Below the pieces are notes generated by a model. That model made no database searches, was not told the DNA's origin, and saw only the letters and a program-made list of their open reading frames with translations. Both the position numbers and the translations under genes were made by a program. From DATARH01 sp036008175 (lineage in GTDB: Bacteria > Pseudomonadota > Alphaproteobacteria > ATCC43930 > CGMCC-115725), in the NCBI GenBank assembly GCA_036008175.1, contig DASYOB010000020.1:1-64000 (forward strand): a stretch of DNA of 64,000 nt. Direction: 5' to 3'. This document shows positions 1 to 8,820 of this stretch, piece by piece; the first letter of the stretch is position 1; every line of letters starts with the position of its first letter.

Positions 1-1585
1 AGCCCGCCAGGAGCCGGATCAGCGCCAGTTCGAGCGGGTCGACGAGCCGATCGAGCGGCGCCTGCGCCAGAGCCGCGTCGCCGAGCCGCGCGGGCGGCAA
101 TTGGTCCGCCGCGTGGCGCATCACCGAAGCGGCACGGGCATGCGCGTACTGCACGTAGAAGACCGGGTTGTCCCGTGACTGCTCGGTGACCTTGGCGAAA
201 TCGAAATCGAGCGCCTGGTCGTTCCGCCGCGTCAACATGATGAAGCGGAAGACGTCCTTGCCGACCTCGTCGACCACCTCGCGCAAGGTGACGAACGTGC
301 CGGCACGCTTCGACATGCGCACCGGCTCGCCCTTGTCGAACAGGTTCACCAGCTGCGTCAGCTTTACGTCGAGCGCGGCCTCGCCGCCGGTGATCGCTTT
401 GACAGCGGCCTGCATGCGCTTGATGTAGCCGCCGTGATCGGCGCCCCAGATATCGATCAAATTGTTGAAGCCGCGCCGAAACTTGTCGTGATGATAGGCG
501 ATGTCTCCGGCGAAATAGGTCCACGAACCGTCAGACTTTTTCAGCGGCCGGTCGACCTCGTCGCCGAACTCGGTCGCCCGGAACAGCGTCTGCGGCCGCG
601 GCTCCCAATCCTCAGGCAATTTGCCCTTCGGCGGTTCGAGCACGCCTTCGTAGATCAGCCCCCGCTCCGCCAGCGCGCTGAGGGCGGCATCGACCGCACC
701 GCTGGCAACCAGCTCGCGCTCCGAGACAAACGTGTCGAACTGGACGCCCGACGCCGCGAGATCGGCACGGATCAGCGCCATCATCTCGGCGACGCCGAAA
801 TCGCGCACCGGCGCCAGCCACACCGCTTCCGGCTTTTCGAGCCACTTGTCGCCGTCGCGCTCGAACAGCTTGCGGCCGGTCTCCTTCAGGTATTCGCCGG
901 GATAGAACCCCTCCGGCACGTTGCTCGGCGATTGCAGTGTCATCGAGCTGTGCAGCAACCGGCTTTCCGGCTCCGCTTCGATCGCCTCGCGATAGCGGTA
1001 GTAGACCGAGCGTGCGAGAGCATCGACCTGGGCGCCGGCATCGTTGATGTAATACTCGCGGTGCACCGCGAAACCGGCCTTGGCGAGGAGCGCCGCGAGC
1101 GCGTCGCCGACGACAGCGCCGCGGCCATGGCCGACATGCATCGGCCCCGTTGGGTTGGCCGAGACGAACTCGACATTGACCTTTTCGCCCGCGCCGATCG
1201 TCGAACCGCCATAGGCCGTCCCAGCTTGCAGGATCTCGCGCAGCTGCGCGTGCCAGACCGCCGGATCGAGCCGGATGTTCAGAAATCCCGGCCGTGCGGC
1301 GGTGACGGCAAAGCCACGGCCGCGATAATCGCCGGCGACCAGTTCCTGCTCGGCCAACGCCGCGGCGATGCGCTCGGCCAGCGCCATCGGGTTCTGCTTG
1401 ACCGCGCCGGCCAGCACCATCGCCGCGTTGGTCGCGAGATCGCCATGCGCCGGGTCGCGCGGCGGCTCGACCGCGACCCGAGAGAAATCGAGCCCCGCCG
1501 GCAGCGCGCCCTCGCTCACCAGCCGGTCGAGCGCGGCGATGACGAGACGGCGGAAGTCGCCAAAGATGTTGCTCGCTTGTGTCAT
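1..1585 (-). CDS. argS: Arginyl-tRNA synthetase, 3' end outside the window
   Basis: Charges tRNA-Arg with arginine in the cytoplasm. Reading the reverse strand from ATG at 1585 gives about 528 codons, still open at base 1, so only the C-terminal anticodon-binding end is missing. The class I signatures are visible: the HIGH-type motif appears as HVGHGRG inside VSANPTGPMHVGHGRG, and the KMSKS-type loop as RMSKRAG. The N-terminal domain (starting MTQASNIFGDFRRL) matches the Arg-tRNA synthetase additional domain. The start overlaps the stop of the upstream dGTPase-like gene by 4 bp (ATGA), so the two are probably translationally coupled. This is a common gene pair in alphaproteobacteria. Identity is very secure. 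Confidence 0.95.
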   Translation of the reverse strand, partial: MTQASNIFGDFRRLVIAALDRLVSEGALPAGLDFSRVAVEPPRDPAHGDLATNAAMVLAGAVKQNPMALAERIAAALAEQELVAGDYRGRGFAVTAARPGFLNIRLDPAVWHAQLREILQAGTAYGGSTIGAGEKVNVEFVSANPTGPMHVGHGRGAVVGDALAALLAKAGFAVHREYYINDAGAQVDALARSVYYRYREAIEAEPESRLLHSSMTLQSPSNVPEGFYPGEYLKETGRKLFERDGDKWLEKPEAVWLAPVRDFGVAEMMALIRADLAASGVQFDTFVSERELVASGAVDAALSALAERGLIYEGVLEPPKGKLPEDWEPRPQTLFRATEFGDEVDRPLKKSDGSWTYFAGDIAYHHDKFRRGFNNLIDIWGADHGGYIKRMQAAVKAITGGEAALDVKLTQLVNLFDKGEPVRMSKRAGTFVTLREVVDEVGKDVFRFIMLTRRNDQALDFDFAKVTEQSRDNPVFYVQYAHARAASVMRHAADQLPPARLGDAALAQAPLDRLVDPLELALIRLLAG

Positions 1586-2757
1586 ACCGAGCCGTAGGTA
1601 TCGAACAAGCGGCGATGCTCGTCGAGCGCGAATCGGTCGGTCATCCCGGCGAGATAATCGGCGACCAGGCGGGCACGCTCTGCGGTGCTGCCGCCGGCCA
1701 GCGCGCGCCATTCGCCGGGCAGGCATTCGGGCTCGGCGAGGAACAGCTGGAACAGCTCGCGCACGACGCGACGAGCCTTTGAACTCATGCGGTTAACCCG
1801 ATAGTGCCGGTACATCCGCTCGTACAGGAATCGCTTGAGCGACCGATCGTGGTTCCGCATCTCTTCCGAAAAAGCCGCGACGGGGCGGCCCAGACGGCGA
1901 ATCTCCTCAGCGTTTTTCACGCTGCTTTCGGCGATGCGCCGGCGGGTCTCACCGACCAGATCGCGCACCATCCGATCGATCAATCGGCGAATCGCTTCGT
2001 GGATCAGACGCGCCTCATCCAACCCTGGGTAGTTTTGCGCGACTTCGGCAAAAACCGGGCCGACAAGCGGCACTTCGGCGAGGTTGGCCACCGAGAAGAG
2101 ACCGGCGCGCAGCCCGTCGTCGATGTCGTGGTTGTTGTAGGCGATGTCGTCGGAGAGCGCGGCGATCTGCGCCTCCGGCCCGGGAAAACTGTCGAGGTCG
2201 AGCGGATGGCGCCGGTCGTATTCGGCAACGGAGGGTGGCACCGGGCGCTCTATGCCGGGACCGATAAGCGGGCCGTTATGCTTGACGGTCCCCTCGAGCG
2301 TCTCCCAGCTCAGGTTGAGGCCGTCAAAGCCGGCATAGCCGTGTTCGAGGCGGGTCAGGAGGCGCAAGGTCTGGTCGTTGTGCGAGAAGCCGCCATAGGG
2401 CGCCATCTCGGCGTTCAGCGCCTCCTCGCCGGCATGGCCGAACGGGGTGTGGCCGAGATCGTGCGCCAGCGCCAGCGCTTCGGCCAGATCCTCGTCGAGG
2501 CCGAGCGCGCGCGCGATGGTGCGGGCGATCTGCGCGACTTCGAGGCTGTGCGTCAGGCGGGTGCGGTAATGGTCCCCCTCATGGGTGACGAAAACCTGGG
2601 TCTTGTGCATCAGCCGCCGGAATGCGGTCGAATGAATGATGCGGTCGCGGTCGCGCTGAAACGGCGAGCGCATCTCGTGTTCCGGCTCGGGGAAAAGCCG
2701 GCCGCGACTTTTATCGGGATTTGACGCGTAGGGCGCGCGAGTGACCGCCCAAACCAT
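1582..2757 (-). CDS. dgt: dGTPase-like HD-domain triphosphohydrolase
   Basis: Predicted to hydrolyse dGTP/dNTPs to the nucleoside and triphosphate, in control of the dNTP pool. The 391-residue protein shows the HD metal-binding pattern: His70 in RLTHSLEVAQ, then His99-Asp100 in LAHDLGHTPFGHAGE, with a later Asp in DDIAYNNHDIDDG. Length and order fit the shorter bacterial dGTPase-like family rather than E. coli Dgt. The motif RSPFQRDRDRIIHSTAFRRL near residues 30-49 is also characteristic. It is the first gene of a pair with argS. The start at 2757 gives the family N-terminus (APYAS then the RGR.FPE segment). Confidence 0.9.
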   Translation of the reverse strand: MVWAVTRAPYASNPDKSRGRLFPEPEHEMRSPFQRDRDRIIHSTAFRRLMHKTQVFVTHEGDHYRTRLTHSLEVAQIARTIARALGLDEDLAEALALAHDLGHTPFGHAGEEALNAEMAPYGGFSHNDQTLRLLTRLEHGYAGFDGLNLSWETLEGTVKHNGPLIGPGIERPVPPSVAEYDRRHPLDLDSFPGPEAQIAALSDDIAYNNHDIDDGLRAGLFSVANLAEVPLVGPVFAEVAQNYPGLDEARLIHEAIRRLIDRMVRDLVGETRRRIAESSVKNAEEIRRLGRPVAAFSEEMRNHDRSLKRFLYERMYRHYRVNRMSSKARRVVRELFQLFLAEPECLPGEWRALAGGSTAERARLVADYLAGMTDRFALDEHRRLFDTYGSV

Positions 2758-2922
2758 GGCCCGGACCCTACGCCCGAGCGCCCGACGCGTCCAGCCGCAT
2801 CCGGGTTGAACCTCGCAAGCTCGCCGTTGACGAAGCGCGCCGCGACCGCGCAGTCTGAGAAAACAGAAATTACCCGATCCTGCGCGGCGATGGTTGCGAA
2901 CGGATCGGGCTCGGAGGTGGGC

Positions 2923-4260
2923 ATGGAAGCAGTGACGTCCTCGTCCGCCGAAGCGGCGCTGGAAAACCAGCGGATCGGCGGCTTGCAGATCCGGGTCGCG
3001 ATGCTTTGCGGCCTGGTGCAGGTGTGCGATGGCTATGACCTCAATGCGATCGCCTGGGCGGTGCCGTCGCTGATCAAGGCTTGGCAGCTGCCGCCGCCGG
3101 CGTTCACGATTGCATTTTTATGGTCGAGTATCGGCATCATGGTCGGAGCGCTGTCGGCCGGGCCGATCGGCGACCGCTTCGGCCGCAAACCGCTGTTGCT
3201 GGCCAGCCTGACGATCTTCGGCGTGGCGTCGCTGTTGAGCGCCTTCGCCGGCTCGCTGGGCGTATTGAGCCTGTTGCGCTTCTTCACCGGTCTCGGCATC
3301 GGCGGCGGTTTTTCCGGCGCGGCCTCGCTGACCGGCGACTACACGCCGCAGCGCCGGCGCGCGCTGATGATCATGGCAAGCTTTACCGGCGCGCCGCTCG
3401 GCGGCTTTGTCGGCGGCCAGATCGTGGCGCTGCTGCTGCCGTATTTCGGCTGGCAGGCGATCTTTATCCTTGGCGGCATATTCCCGCTGGTGCTGGTGCC
3501 GGCATTGGCCCTGTGGCTGCCCGAGTCGCCGCGCTTCCTCGCCGCCAGGCAGAACCTGTCGCCGCGCCATGTCGAGGTGCTCCGGCGCCTGGAGATCGCC
3601 CCCGACAAGCCCGGCCACCATCCGGTCGATGTGGCGCGGGGAAACCCGGTCAAGATGCTGTTCGGCCGAGGCTACGCGCTGCAGACCATACTCTTGTGGG
3701 TCGTCTACTTCTGCAGCCTGATGAATTTGTTTCTGTTCGCCTATTGGATGCCGACGGTGCTGAACCTGATCGGCTATACCCCGTCGCAGGCGGTGTTCGC
3801 CTCGAGCCTCAGGGATTTCGGCGCGATCTTCGCTGTCTTCTACCTCGGCGCGGCGATCGACCGCTTCGGCCCGGAACGCTCGCTGGCGCTGCATTATGCC
3901 GCCGGGGCGATTTTCATCGGGTTGATCGCACTCTTTGCGCTGCCCTACGCGCTGCTCCTGATCGTCACCTTCTTTGCCGGGATGACGATCATCGGCAGCC
4001 AGACCGGCGCCAACGGCACCTGCGGCAAGCTCTACCCGGCGCGAATGCGCACCAGCGGCCTCGGCTGGGCGCTCGGCATCGGCCGCTTGGGCGGCATCGC
4101 CGCGCCGGCGCTCGGCGGCTATCTGCTGACGCTCGGTCTGCCGCCGACGCAGATCTTTCTGAGCGCCTGCGGTTTTGCGCTGATCGCCGCGGCGGCGACG
4201 GCATTGCTGGCGTTTCGCGGCGAGCGCGCTGAGCAGCTGGCGCCCCAGCCGGCGGAATGA
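2923..4260 (+). CDS. MFS transporter, aromatic acid:H+ symporter type, copy 1
   Basis: Inner-membrane carrier of about 12 spans (445 aa), likely importing an aromatic or related organic acid with protons. AAHS-family marks are DGYD in the first span (residues 36-39), the loop 2-3 motif GPIGDRFGRK near residue 80, and LPESPRFL before the central loop. The start at 2923 is chosen because GGAGGTGG lies just upstream and it aligns with copy 2; an in-frame extension to 2806 is open but has no such site. It is followed 114 bp later by a paralogue and then by a flavin-dependent monooxygenase, which suggests a degradation unit. The actual substrate cannot be read from the sequence. Confidence 0.85.
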   Translation: MEAVTSSSAEAALENQRIGGLQIRVAMLCGLVQVCDGYDLNAIAWAVPSLIKAWQLPPPAFTIAFLWSSIGIMVGALSAGPIGDRFGRKPLLLASLTIFGVASLLSAFAGSLGVLSLLRFFTGLGIGGGFSGAASLTGDYTPQRRRALMIMASFTGAPLGGFVGGQIVALLLPYFGWQAIFILGGIFPLVLVPALALWLPESPRFLAARQNLSPRHVEVLRRLEIAPDKPGHHPVDVARGNPVKMLFGRGYALQTILLWVVYFCSLMNLFLFAYWMPTVLNLIGYTPSQAVFASSLRDFGAIFAVFYLGAAIDRFGPERSLALHYAAGAIFIGLIALFALPYALLLIVTFFAGMTIIGSQTGANGTCGKLYPARMRTSGLGWALGIGRLGGIAAPALGGYLLTLGLPPTQIFLSACGFALIAAAATALLAFRGERAEQLAPQPAE

Positions 4261-4374
4261 CGCGGGCGCCGGCTCGCTGACGAGTGCCCATCTTTTTGGC
4301 ACCTGAGCGGCTCGCGGGTGGCAGGGCGATGCCGTAAAGTCTCCAGCGAACAGGGAAGCGCTAGGAGACGAAAA

Positions 4375-5712
4375 ATGGCACAAATGCCCTCGTCCGCGAC
4401 GGAGCACGCGCTGGAAAACCAGCGGATCGGCGGCTTGCAGATCCGGGTCGCGGCGATCTGCACGCTGGTTCAGATGTGCGACGGCTATGATGTCAATTCG
4501 ATCGGCGTGTCGGTGCCGTCGCTGACCCACGCCTGGAACCTGCCAGGCCCTGCCTTCACCACGACTTTCCTGTGGTCGAGTGTCGGCATCCTGGTAGGCG
4601 CGCTCTCGGCCGGGCCGATCGGGGATCGCTTCGGGCGCAAGCCGCTGTTGATCGGCAGTCTGTTGATCTTCGGCCTGGCCTCGCTGGGCAGCGCCTTCGC
4701 CGGCTCGCTCGAGACGCTGACGATCCTGCGCTTCTTCACCGGGCTCGGGATCGGCGGCGGGTTTCCGGGGGCCGCCACCTTGACGGGCGACTACGCGCCG
4801 CATCGGCGCCGCGCCCTGATGATCATGGCGAGTTTTACTGGGGCGCCGCTCGGCGGCTTTCTATGCGGTCAGACGGCGGCGCTCGTGCTGCCAACACTCG
4901 GCTGGCCGAGCGTCTTCATCATCGGTGGCGTCGTGCCGCTGGCGCTGGTGGTCGTGATGCTCGTATGGCTACCCGAATCGCCGCGCTTTCTCGCCGCCAA
5001 GCGCAATCTGTCGCCGCGCCAGGCGGCGCTGCTGCAGCGCCTCGAGATCGCCCCGACACAGGGCGTCGACCACGGCCTCGATCTCGCCAGGGGCAACCCG
5101 ATCGCAATGCTCTTCGGCAAGGGCTATGCGCTGCAGACCATGCTGATGTGGATCATCTTCTTCTGCAGCCTGATGAACCTGTTCCTGTTCATCTACTGGA
5201 CGCCGGAGGTATTGCACCTGATCGGCTACACCCCGGCCGACGCGGCCCGCGCCGGCAGCTTCCGCGAATTGGGCGCGATCCTGGCCGTGCTCTATCTGGG
5301 CGTATTGATCGACCGCTTCGGTCCGGAGCGGGCATTGGCGCTCAACTATGCCGCCGGCATCGTGTTCATCGCGCTGATCGCGCTCGTCTCGATGTCCTAT
5401 CTGCCGCTGGTGATCGTGATCTTCTTCTCCGGCATGACCATCATCGGCAGCCAAACCGGCGCTAACGCGGCCTGCGGCAAGCTCTATCCGGCGCGGATGC
5501 GCACCAGCGGCCTCGGTTGGGCGCTCGGCATCGGCCGATTGGGCGGCATCGCCGCGCCGGTGCTCGGTGGCTATCTGCTGACGCTCGGCCTGCCGCCGAC
5601 GCAGATCTTTCTGAGCGCCTGCGGTTTCGCGCTGATCGCCGCGGCGGCGACGGCGTTGCTGGCGTTTCGCGGCAAGCCCGCCCCGGTCTTGACCGCTCAG
5701 GAGGTCGCATAG
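4375..5712 (+). CDS. MFS transporter, aromatic acid:H+ symporter type, copy 2
   Basis: Paralogue of the preceding gene with exactly the same length (445 aa), the same DGYD and GDRFGRK motifs and the same topology. The start at 4375 follows CTAGGAGACG. Divergence between the copies is uneven: the central part differs at many positions, while the last about 160 coding bases differ at only about seven positions, and a 45-base stretch near the 5' end is identical. That points to tandem duplication followed by gene conversion. The stop codon (5710-5712) overlaps the GTG start of the downstream monooxygenase by one base, so the two are co-transcribed. Confidence 0.85.
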   Translation: MAQMPSSATEHALENQRIGGLQIRVAAICTLVQMCDGYDVNSIGVSVPSLTHAWNLPGPAFTTTFLWSSVGILVGALSAGPIGDRFGRKPLLIGSLLIFGLASLGSAFAGSLETLTILRFFTGLGIGGGFPGAATLTGDYAPHRRRALMIMASFTGAPLGGFLCGQTAALVLPTLGWPSVFIIGGVVPLALVVVMLVWLPESPRFLAAKRNLSPRQAALLQRLEIAPTQGVDHGLDLARGNPIAMLFGKGYALQTMLMWIIFFCSLMNLFLFIYWTPEVLHLIGYTPADAARAGSFRELGAILAVLYLGVLIDRFGPERALALNYAAGIVFIALIALVSMSYLPLVIVIFFSGMTIIGSQTGANAACGKLYPARMRTSGLGWALGIGRLGGIAAPVLGGYLLTLGLPPTQIFLSACGFALIAAAATALLAFRGKPAPVLTAQEVA

Positions 5713-6917
5713 TGAAAGTCTTTGTCTTCGATCTGCTCGCCTACGACGCCAATCTCGACCACCTGAAGGGCGGCGAGACCGAGCTGCCCTACCCGCTCGC
5801 GAAGCGGCATTTCGATGCCGCGACGGCGATGCGCACCTATGAGGAGCACCTCGACGCCTGGGAGGCGCTCGACCGTTTCGGCTATGACGGGGTTGGCTTC
5901 AACGAGCACCACTGCTCGCCCTACGGGCTGATGAACAGCCCCAATCTGATGGCCTCGGCGGCGGCGCAACGGACGAAAAACCTGAAGCTCCTGATCTACG
6001 GCAATCTGTTGCCGTTGCACGAGCCCCTGCGCCTCGCAGAGGAATTAGCGATGCTCGACTGCCTGTCGAAGGGGCGGCTGATCTCCGGCTTCGCCCGCGG
6101 CATCCTGCGCGAGTACCAGGTGCACAACGTGCCCTTGGCCGAGTCGCGGGCGCGCTTCGAGGAAGCCTACGACATCATCACCCGCGCCTGGACCGAGGAG
6201 GTATTTTCTTACGAGGGCAAATTCTGGTCCTACCACGACGTGGCGATGTGGCCACGTCCGGTGCAGCGGCCGCACCCGCCGATCTGGGTTCCGATTGTCG
6301 GCAGCAAGGAGTCGATCGAGTTCGCCGCTCGGCACAACCTGCCGATCACCCCGGGTCTCGGCCGCCATCGCGGGCTGCGCGACGACATCATCCGCTATTA
6401 CGCCAAATGCCTCGCCGAGCACGGGCACCGCATCACGCCCGAGCATCTCTCGCTCGGCATCACCGCCTATGTCGCCGATTCGAAGGCGCAGGCGCTGAAG
6501 GAGTACGGGCCGCACATCCTCTATTTCAACCGCACCTTGTTCAGTCACGGCAACTTCATCGAGACCGAGAAGCAGCGCGAGAGCGGCTATACGACCCAGG
6601 CCTCGACCGACTATGTGCGCCCGGAAAATTTGCGCGCCGCCGCCAATCTGCGCTCCGAATTCCGCAACCTGACGATGCCGCAGCTCGCGGAGCAGGCCGA
6701 GCAGATGCCGATGGGCACCGCCGACGAGGTCGTCGAGCGGATCATCGACGCCGCCGAGAGCGCCGGCGCCAACCAGGTGCAGATCGCGATGAATAGGGGC
6801 GCCCTGCCGCACGATTTGTTCATGAACCAGATCGAGCGCTTCGCCCGCGAAGTCCTGCCGCGCCTGCAAGCGCACGAAGTCAAGCGCGTCCCCGCCGCCG
6901 AAGCGGCGATGGCTTAG
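5712..6917 (+). CDS. LLM-class flavin-dependent oxidoreductase
   Basis: Luciferase-like monooxygenase of 401 aa, expected to use reduced FMN and O2 on an organic substrate. Family features include the N-terminal strand MKVFVFDLLAYD, the segment GYDGVGFNEHH with the conserved His pair, LLIYGNLLPLHEPLRLAEE, and FARGILREYQVHNV. GTG at 5712 is the start: AGGAGG sits seven bases upstream and the codon overlaps the stop of the MFS gene. Coupling to two aromatic-acid-type carriers suggests that they import its substrate. No flavin reductase is adjacent; the nearest is at 21701. Substrate unknown. Confidence 0.8.
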   Translation: MKVFVFDLLAYDANLDHLKGGETELPYPLAKRHFDAATAMRTYEEHLDAWEALDRFGYDGVGFNEHHCSPYGLMNSPNLMASAAAQRTKNLKLLIYGNLLPLHEPLRLAEELAMLDCLSKGRLISGFARGILREYQVHNVPLAESRARFEEAYDIITRAWTEEVFSYEGKFWSYHDVAMWPRPVQRPHPPIWVPIVGSKESIEFAARHNLPITPGLGRHRGLRDDIIRYYAKCLAEHGHRITPEHLSLGITAYVADSKAQALKEYGPHILYFNRTLFSHGNFIETEKQRESGYTTQASTDYVRPENLRAAANLRSEFRNLTMPQLAEQAEQMPMGTADEVVERIIDAAESAGANQVQIAMNRGALPHDLFMNQIERFAREVLPRLQAHEVKRVPAAEAAMA

Positions 6918-6960
6918 CCTCCCGGACCGCAGGCCTCATCACCGCCCCTAGACGAATTGC

Positions 6961-7111
6961 AGGGCGGAAGAGTGAAGCAGCAAGCGTAGGGCGGAAGAGC
7001 GAAGCGTATTCCGCCGCGATCGGCTTGCCGGCATTCGGCCTCGTCTCAAGACCCGGCGTCTTCGAGAGAAAAGCCTCGGCGGAATGCGCTGGCGCTTTTC
7101 CGCCCCTACGG
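6961..7111. repeat. REP-like palindromic doublet in a gene-free gap
   Basis: The 398-bp gap after the monooxygenase holds no convincing gene. It contains two oppositely oriented palindromic units: 6986-7015 (GTAGGGCGGAAGAGCGAAGC then TTCCGCC) and 7077-7111 (CGGCGGAA ... TTTCCGCCCCTACG). Each can fold on itself through GGCGGAA/TTCCGCC, and the pair forms a larger inverted repeat. A decayed third unit starts at 6961. This is the layout of REP doublets (REPINs). The remainder of the gap to 7315 shows nothing recognisable. Confidence 0.65.
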
Positions 7112-7315
7112 GTCTTGACATCGCAGCATGAGAACAAATAGGGTACGACCCCAGCTTCATTCGGGTCGAACTGAAGGGCGCTGTTAGTTGCAGTTATGTC
7201 CTGATATCTCGCTGTTTTCTCGCTGGAAGCGCGAACCCAGCTGGCGACCGCGCAATCGAGCGTCAGCGCAAATTTGCAACGACGCCGTAGCTGTCGAGGG
7301 GGACAACGAAGTCCC

Positions 7316-7807
7316 TCACGCTCGACCTCGATGCCGCCGGAATAATCGCTGACCCGCCGCCATGTCGGCCCGAACGCCGCTGCCAGCCATCATCATCTCG
7401 GCGGTGTATGCGCCGATCGCGGCGATGGTGCAAACCAGCGCAAGGCCGAACATCGCGAACAGCAGCGAGGCGATGGTCGCGTCCTCCAATGTTCCGAGGA
7501 ACAGCGTCAGAGCCGTCATGCAGGTAAACCCTCCGCCAGTAGCGCCGAGCACGATTGCCGTGTCGAGCGCAATAGACCGTCGTCGAAGACGCGACAGCTC
7601 TCTCTCGAGGTCCGCGATCCTCTCCGGATTGGCGTTTTCAATCCCCTTGATGGCTAATTCGCCGCGGTCGCCAACTCGCGCGAGCCGGGTCGAAAACACG
7701 TTCAAAAGAGTGGCAATACCGGACAGGAGAAAAATAGGCGTCAGCGCCGTTTGTATGACGTGAGCGACGCTGTCAAGCGACAGGAATGAATGCAATGAGT
7801 TGAGCAC
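7316..7807 (-). CDS. DUF2721 family membrane protein
   Basis: 163-residue protein of unknown function. The N-terminal segment IQTALTPIFLLSGIATLLNV followed by a basic cytoplasmic helix (STRLARVGDRG ... ERELSRLRRRS) and two further hydrophobic stretches (near residues 82-105 and 112-140) is the signature layout of DUF2721: three spans with a charged coiled segment between the first and second. Start ATG at 7807. It stands alone between two gene-poor stretches, so context gives no functional hint. Confidence 0.75.
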   Translation of the reverse strand: MLNSLHSFLSLDSVAHVIQTALTPIFLLSGIATLLNVFSTRLARVGDRGELAIKGIENANPERIADLERELSRLRRRSIALDTAIVLGATGGGFTCMTALTLFLGTLEDATIASLLFAMFGLALVCTIAAIGAYTAEMMMAGSGVRADMAAGQRLFRRHRGRA

Positions 7808-8608
7808 CGCGATCTCCCTATTTTATCAACCGGGCGAGATACCCAGGCGCAAGAATCGACAGAACCTTTAGCGGTCGGCTACCAGAACCCGGTCCGTCGT
7901 CTGGGTTTTTTGGGACAACGGGCCTGGTTAAATCAAGGGAGGTTCTGGCTCATCAATTGGTGAGGTCAGGCGGCCTGCAGCTGGTGCTGCAAGCGGCGGT
8001 TGGTGATGGTGTGTCGTCCATGCTTTCTTGCTGCACCGACGCAAGTTGGCCGGATGACCGCTTTCGGCGCGTCTCGCCCGTTGCCCGCCGCTGTTATCTC
8101 GCTGTTGCTTGCCGCGGTCTTTGGGCGAAAGATGATGCGAGTTCAGATAGTTGGAAGGAGCCGCTTCGAAAGGTCGCGAAACAGCAGGGGACGGGGACCA
8201 GCCGGCCGCCGGCGACAGCCGGGAGCGCTCCGGGGCATTCGGTATCCATCGCTGCGTGGCCTGGCTGCAAATCCGCTGCAAAAGCAGCCAAACGGATCGC
8301 GCCGCGATGCACCTGTTCGCGTTTGCGAAAGAGACAACACTTGAAGGAGGCGCTATTTTTTATCCAACAAAATTCCCTGCTAAATCGGGAAAAATTCCCT
8401 GTTCTCAGGGAATTCCGACCAGCCTCGCGCCGGGTCACGGCGCAGGAATTCCGCACCCGCACCGCAATCGGGAGGATCGGCGTGTCTTGCATCGGGACCG
8501 AGTGCCGGCCTGCATTTTCCCTGCAGATGCAGGCGGAACAGAGGGGGTTTCCCGCTCCCATCTGAGGTGGGATGGGCCATAATGGGCCGTAGCGCCGGGC
8601 ATTTTCGT
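7808..8608. other. Gene-poor stretch of 800 bp
   Basis: Several overlapping open frames exist on both strands, but none has a ribosome binding site, a recognisable domain or consistent codon use. The composition and the palindromes near its right end suggest decayed mobile DNA, which I could not identify. Only the short repeats at 8371-8414 and the hicA control region at its right edge are distinctive. Confidence 0.5.
8371..8414. repeat. AATTCCCTG repeat cluster
   Basis: AATTCCCTG occurs at 8371-8379 and again at 8393-8401, followed after TTCT by its perfect complement CAGGGAATT at 8406-8414. The second and third copies form a 9-bp stem with a 4-base loop. The patch is AT-rich relative to its neighbours. 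It could be a decayed transposon or phage end, or a regulator site; nothing in the sequence decides. Confidence 0.5.
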
Positions 8609-8624
8609 ATGTATATTTACACAT
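8609..8624. promoter_or_regulatory. Candidate HicB operator at the hicA start
   Basis: ATGTATATTTACACAT is a 16-bp near-perfect palindrome (mismatch at one arm pair and the centre) ending one base before the GTG start of hicA. It overlaps the only AT-rich, minus-10-like patch in the area. HicB proteins with a ribbon-helix-helix tail usually repress their own operon by binding such palindromes, so this is the expected operator. Inferred from position and symmetry. Confidence 0.5.
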
Positions 8625-8625
8625 C

Positions 8626-8814
8626 GTGAATAGCCGTGCCGTAATCAGGACGCTTGAGGCGGATGGATGGTATCGGGTGGCGCAGAAGGGTAGCCATATC
8701 CAGTTCAGGCATCACATGAAACCGGGCCGCGTCACCGTTCCGCATCCCGATCGCGACATTCCGGTGGGCACGCTTCGGAGCATCGAGCGCCAGGCCCGGC
8801 TGAAGCTGAGGTAG
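8626..8814 (+). CDS. hicA: Type II toxin HicA
   Basis: 62-residue mRNA interferase of the HicA family, with a double-stranded-RNA-binding-like fold. Visible signatures are the N-terminal helix RAVIRTLEADGWYRV, the catalytic-His motif QKGSHIQFRH, and the C-terminal VTVPHPDRDIPVGTLRSI. Length is normal for the family. The GTG start lies directly after a palindrome and has no clear Shine-Dalgarno, so translation may be leaderless or weak, as expected for a toxin. The antitoxin gene follows six bases later. Confidence 0.9.
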   Translation: MNSRAVIRTLEADGWYRVAQKGSHIQFRHHMKPGRVTVPHPDRDIPVGTLRSIERQARLKLR

Positions 8815-8820
8815 TTGGCC

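Noticed and set aside
3118..4803. A 561-codon open frame on the reverse strand across the two AAHS carriers
   Set aside because: It is antisense to two clear membrane carriers, is Arg/Gln/Ala-rich with no domain, and exists because of GC-rich codon bias. Its two halves mirror the duplicated genes.
7957..8565. Open frames in the gene-poor region (for example 202 codons forward, 176 codons reverse)
   Set aside because: Overlapping frames on both strands, no ribosome site, odd composition (Cys, Trp, Arg-rich) and no domain. I suspected a decayed transposase but could not identify one.
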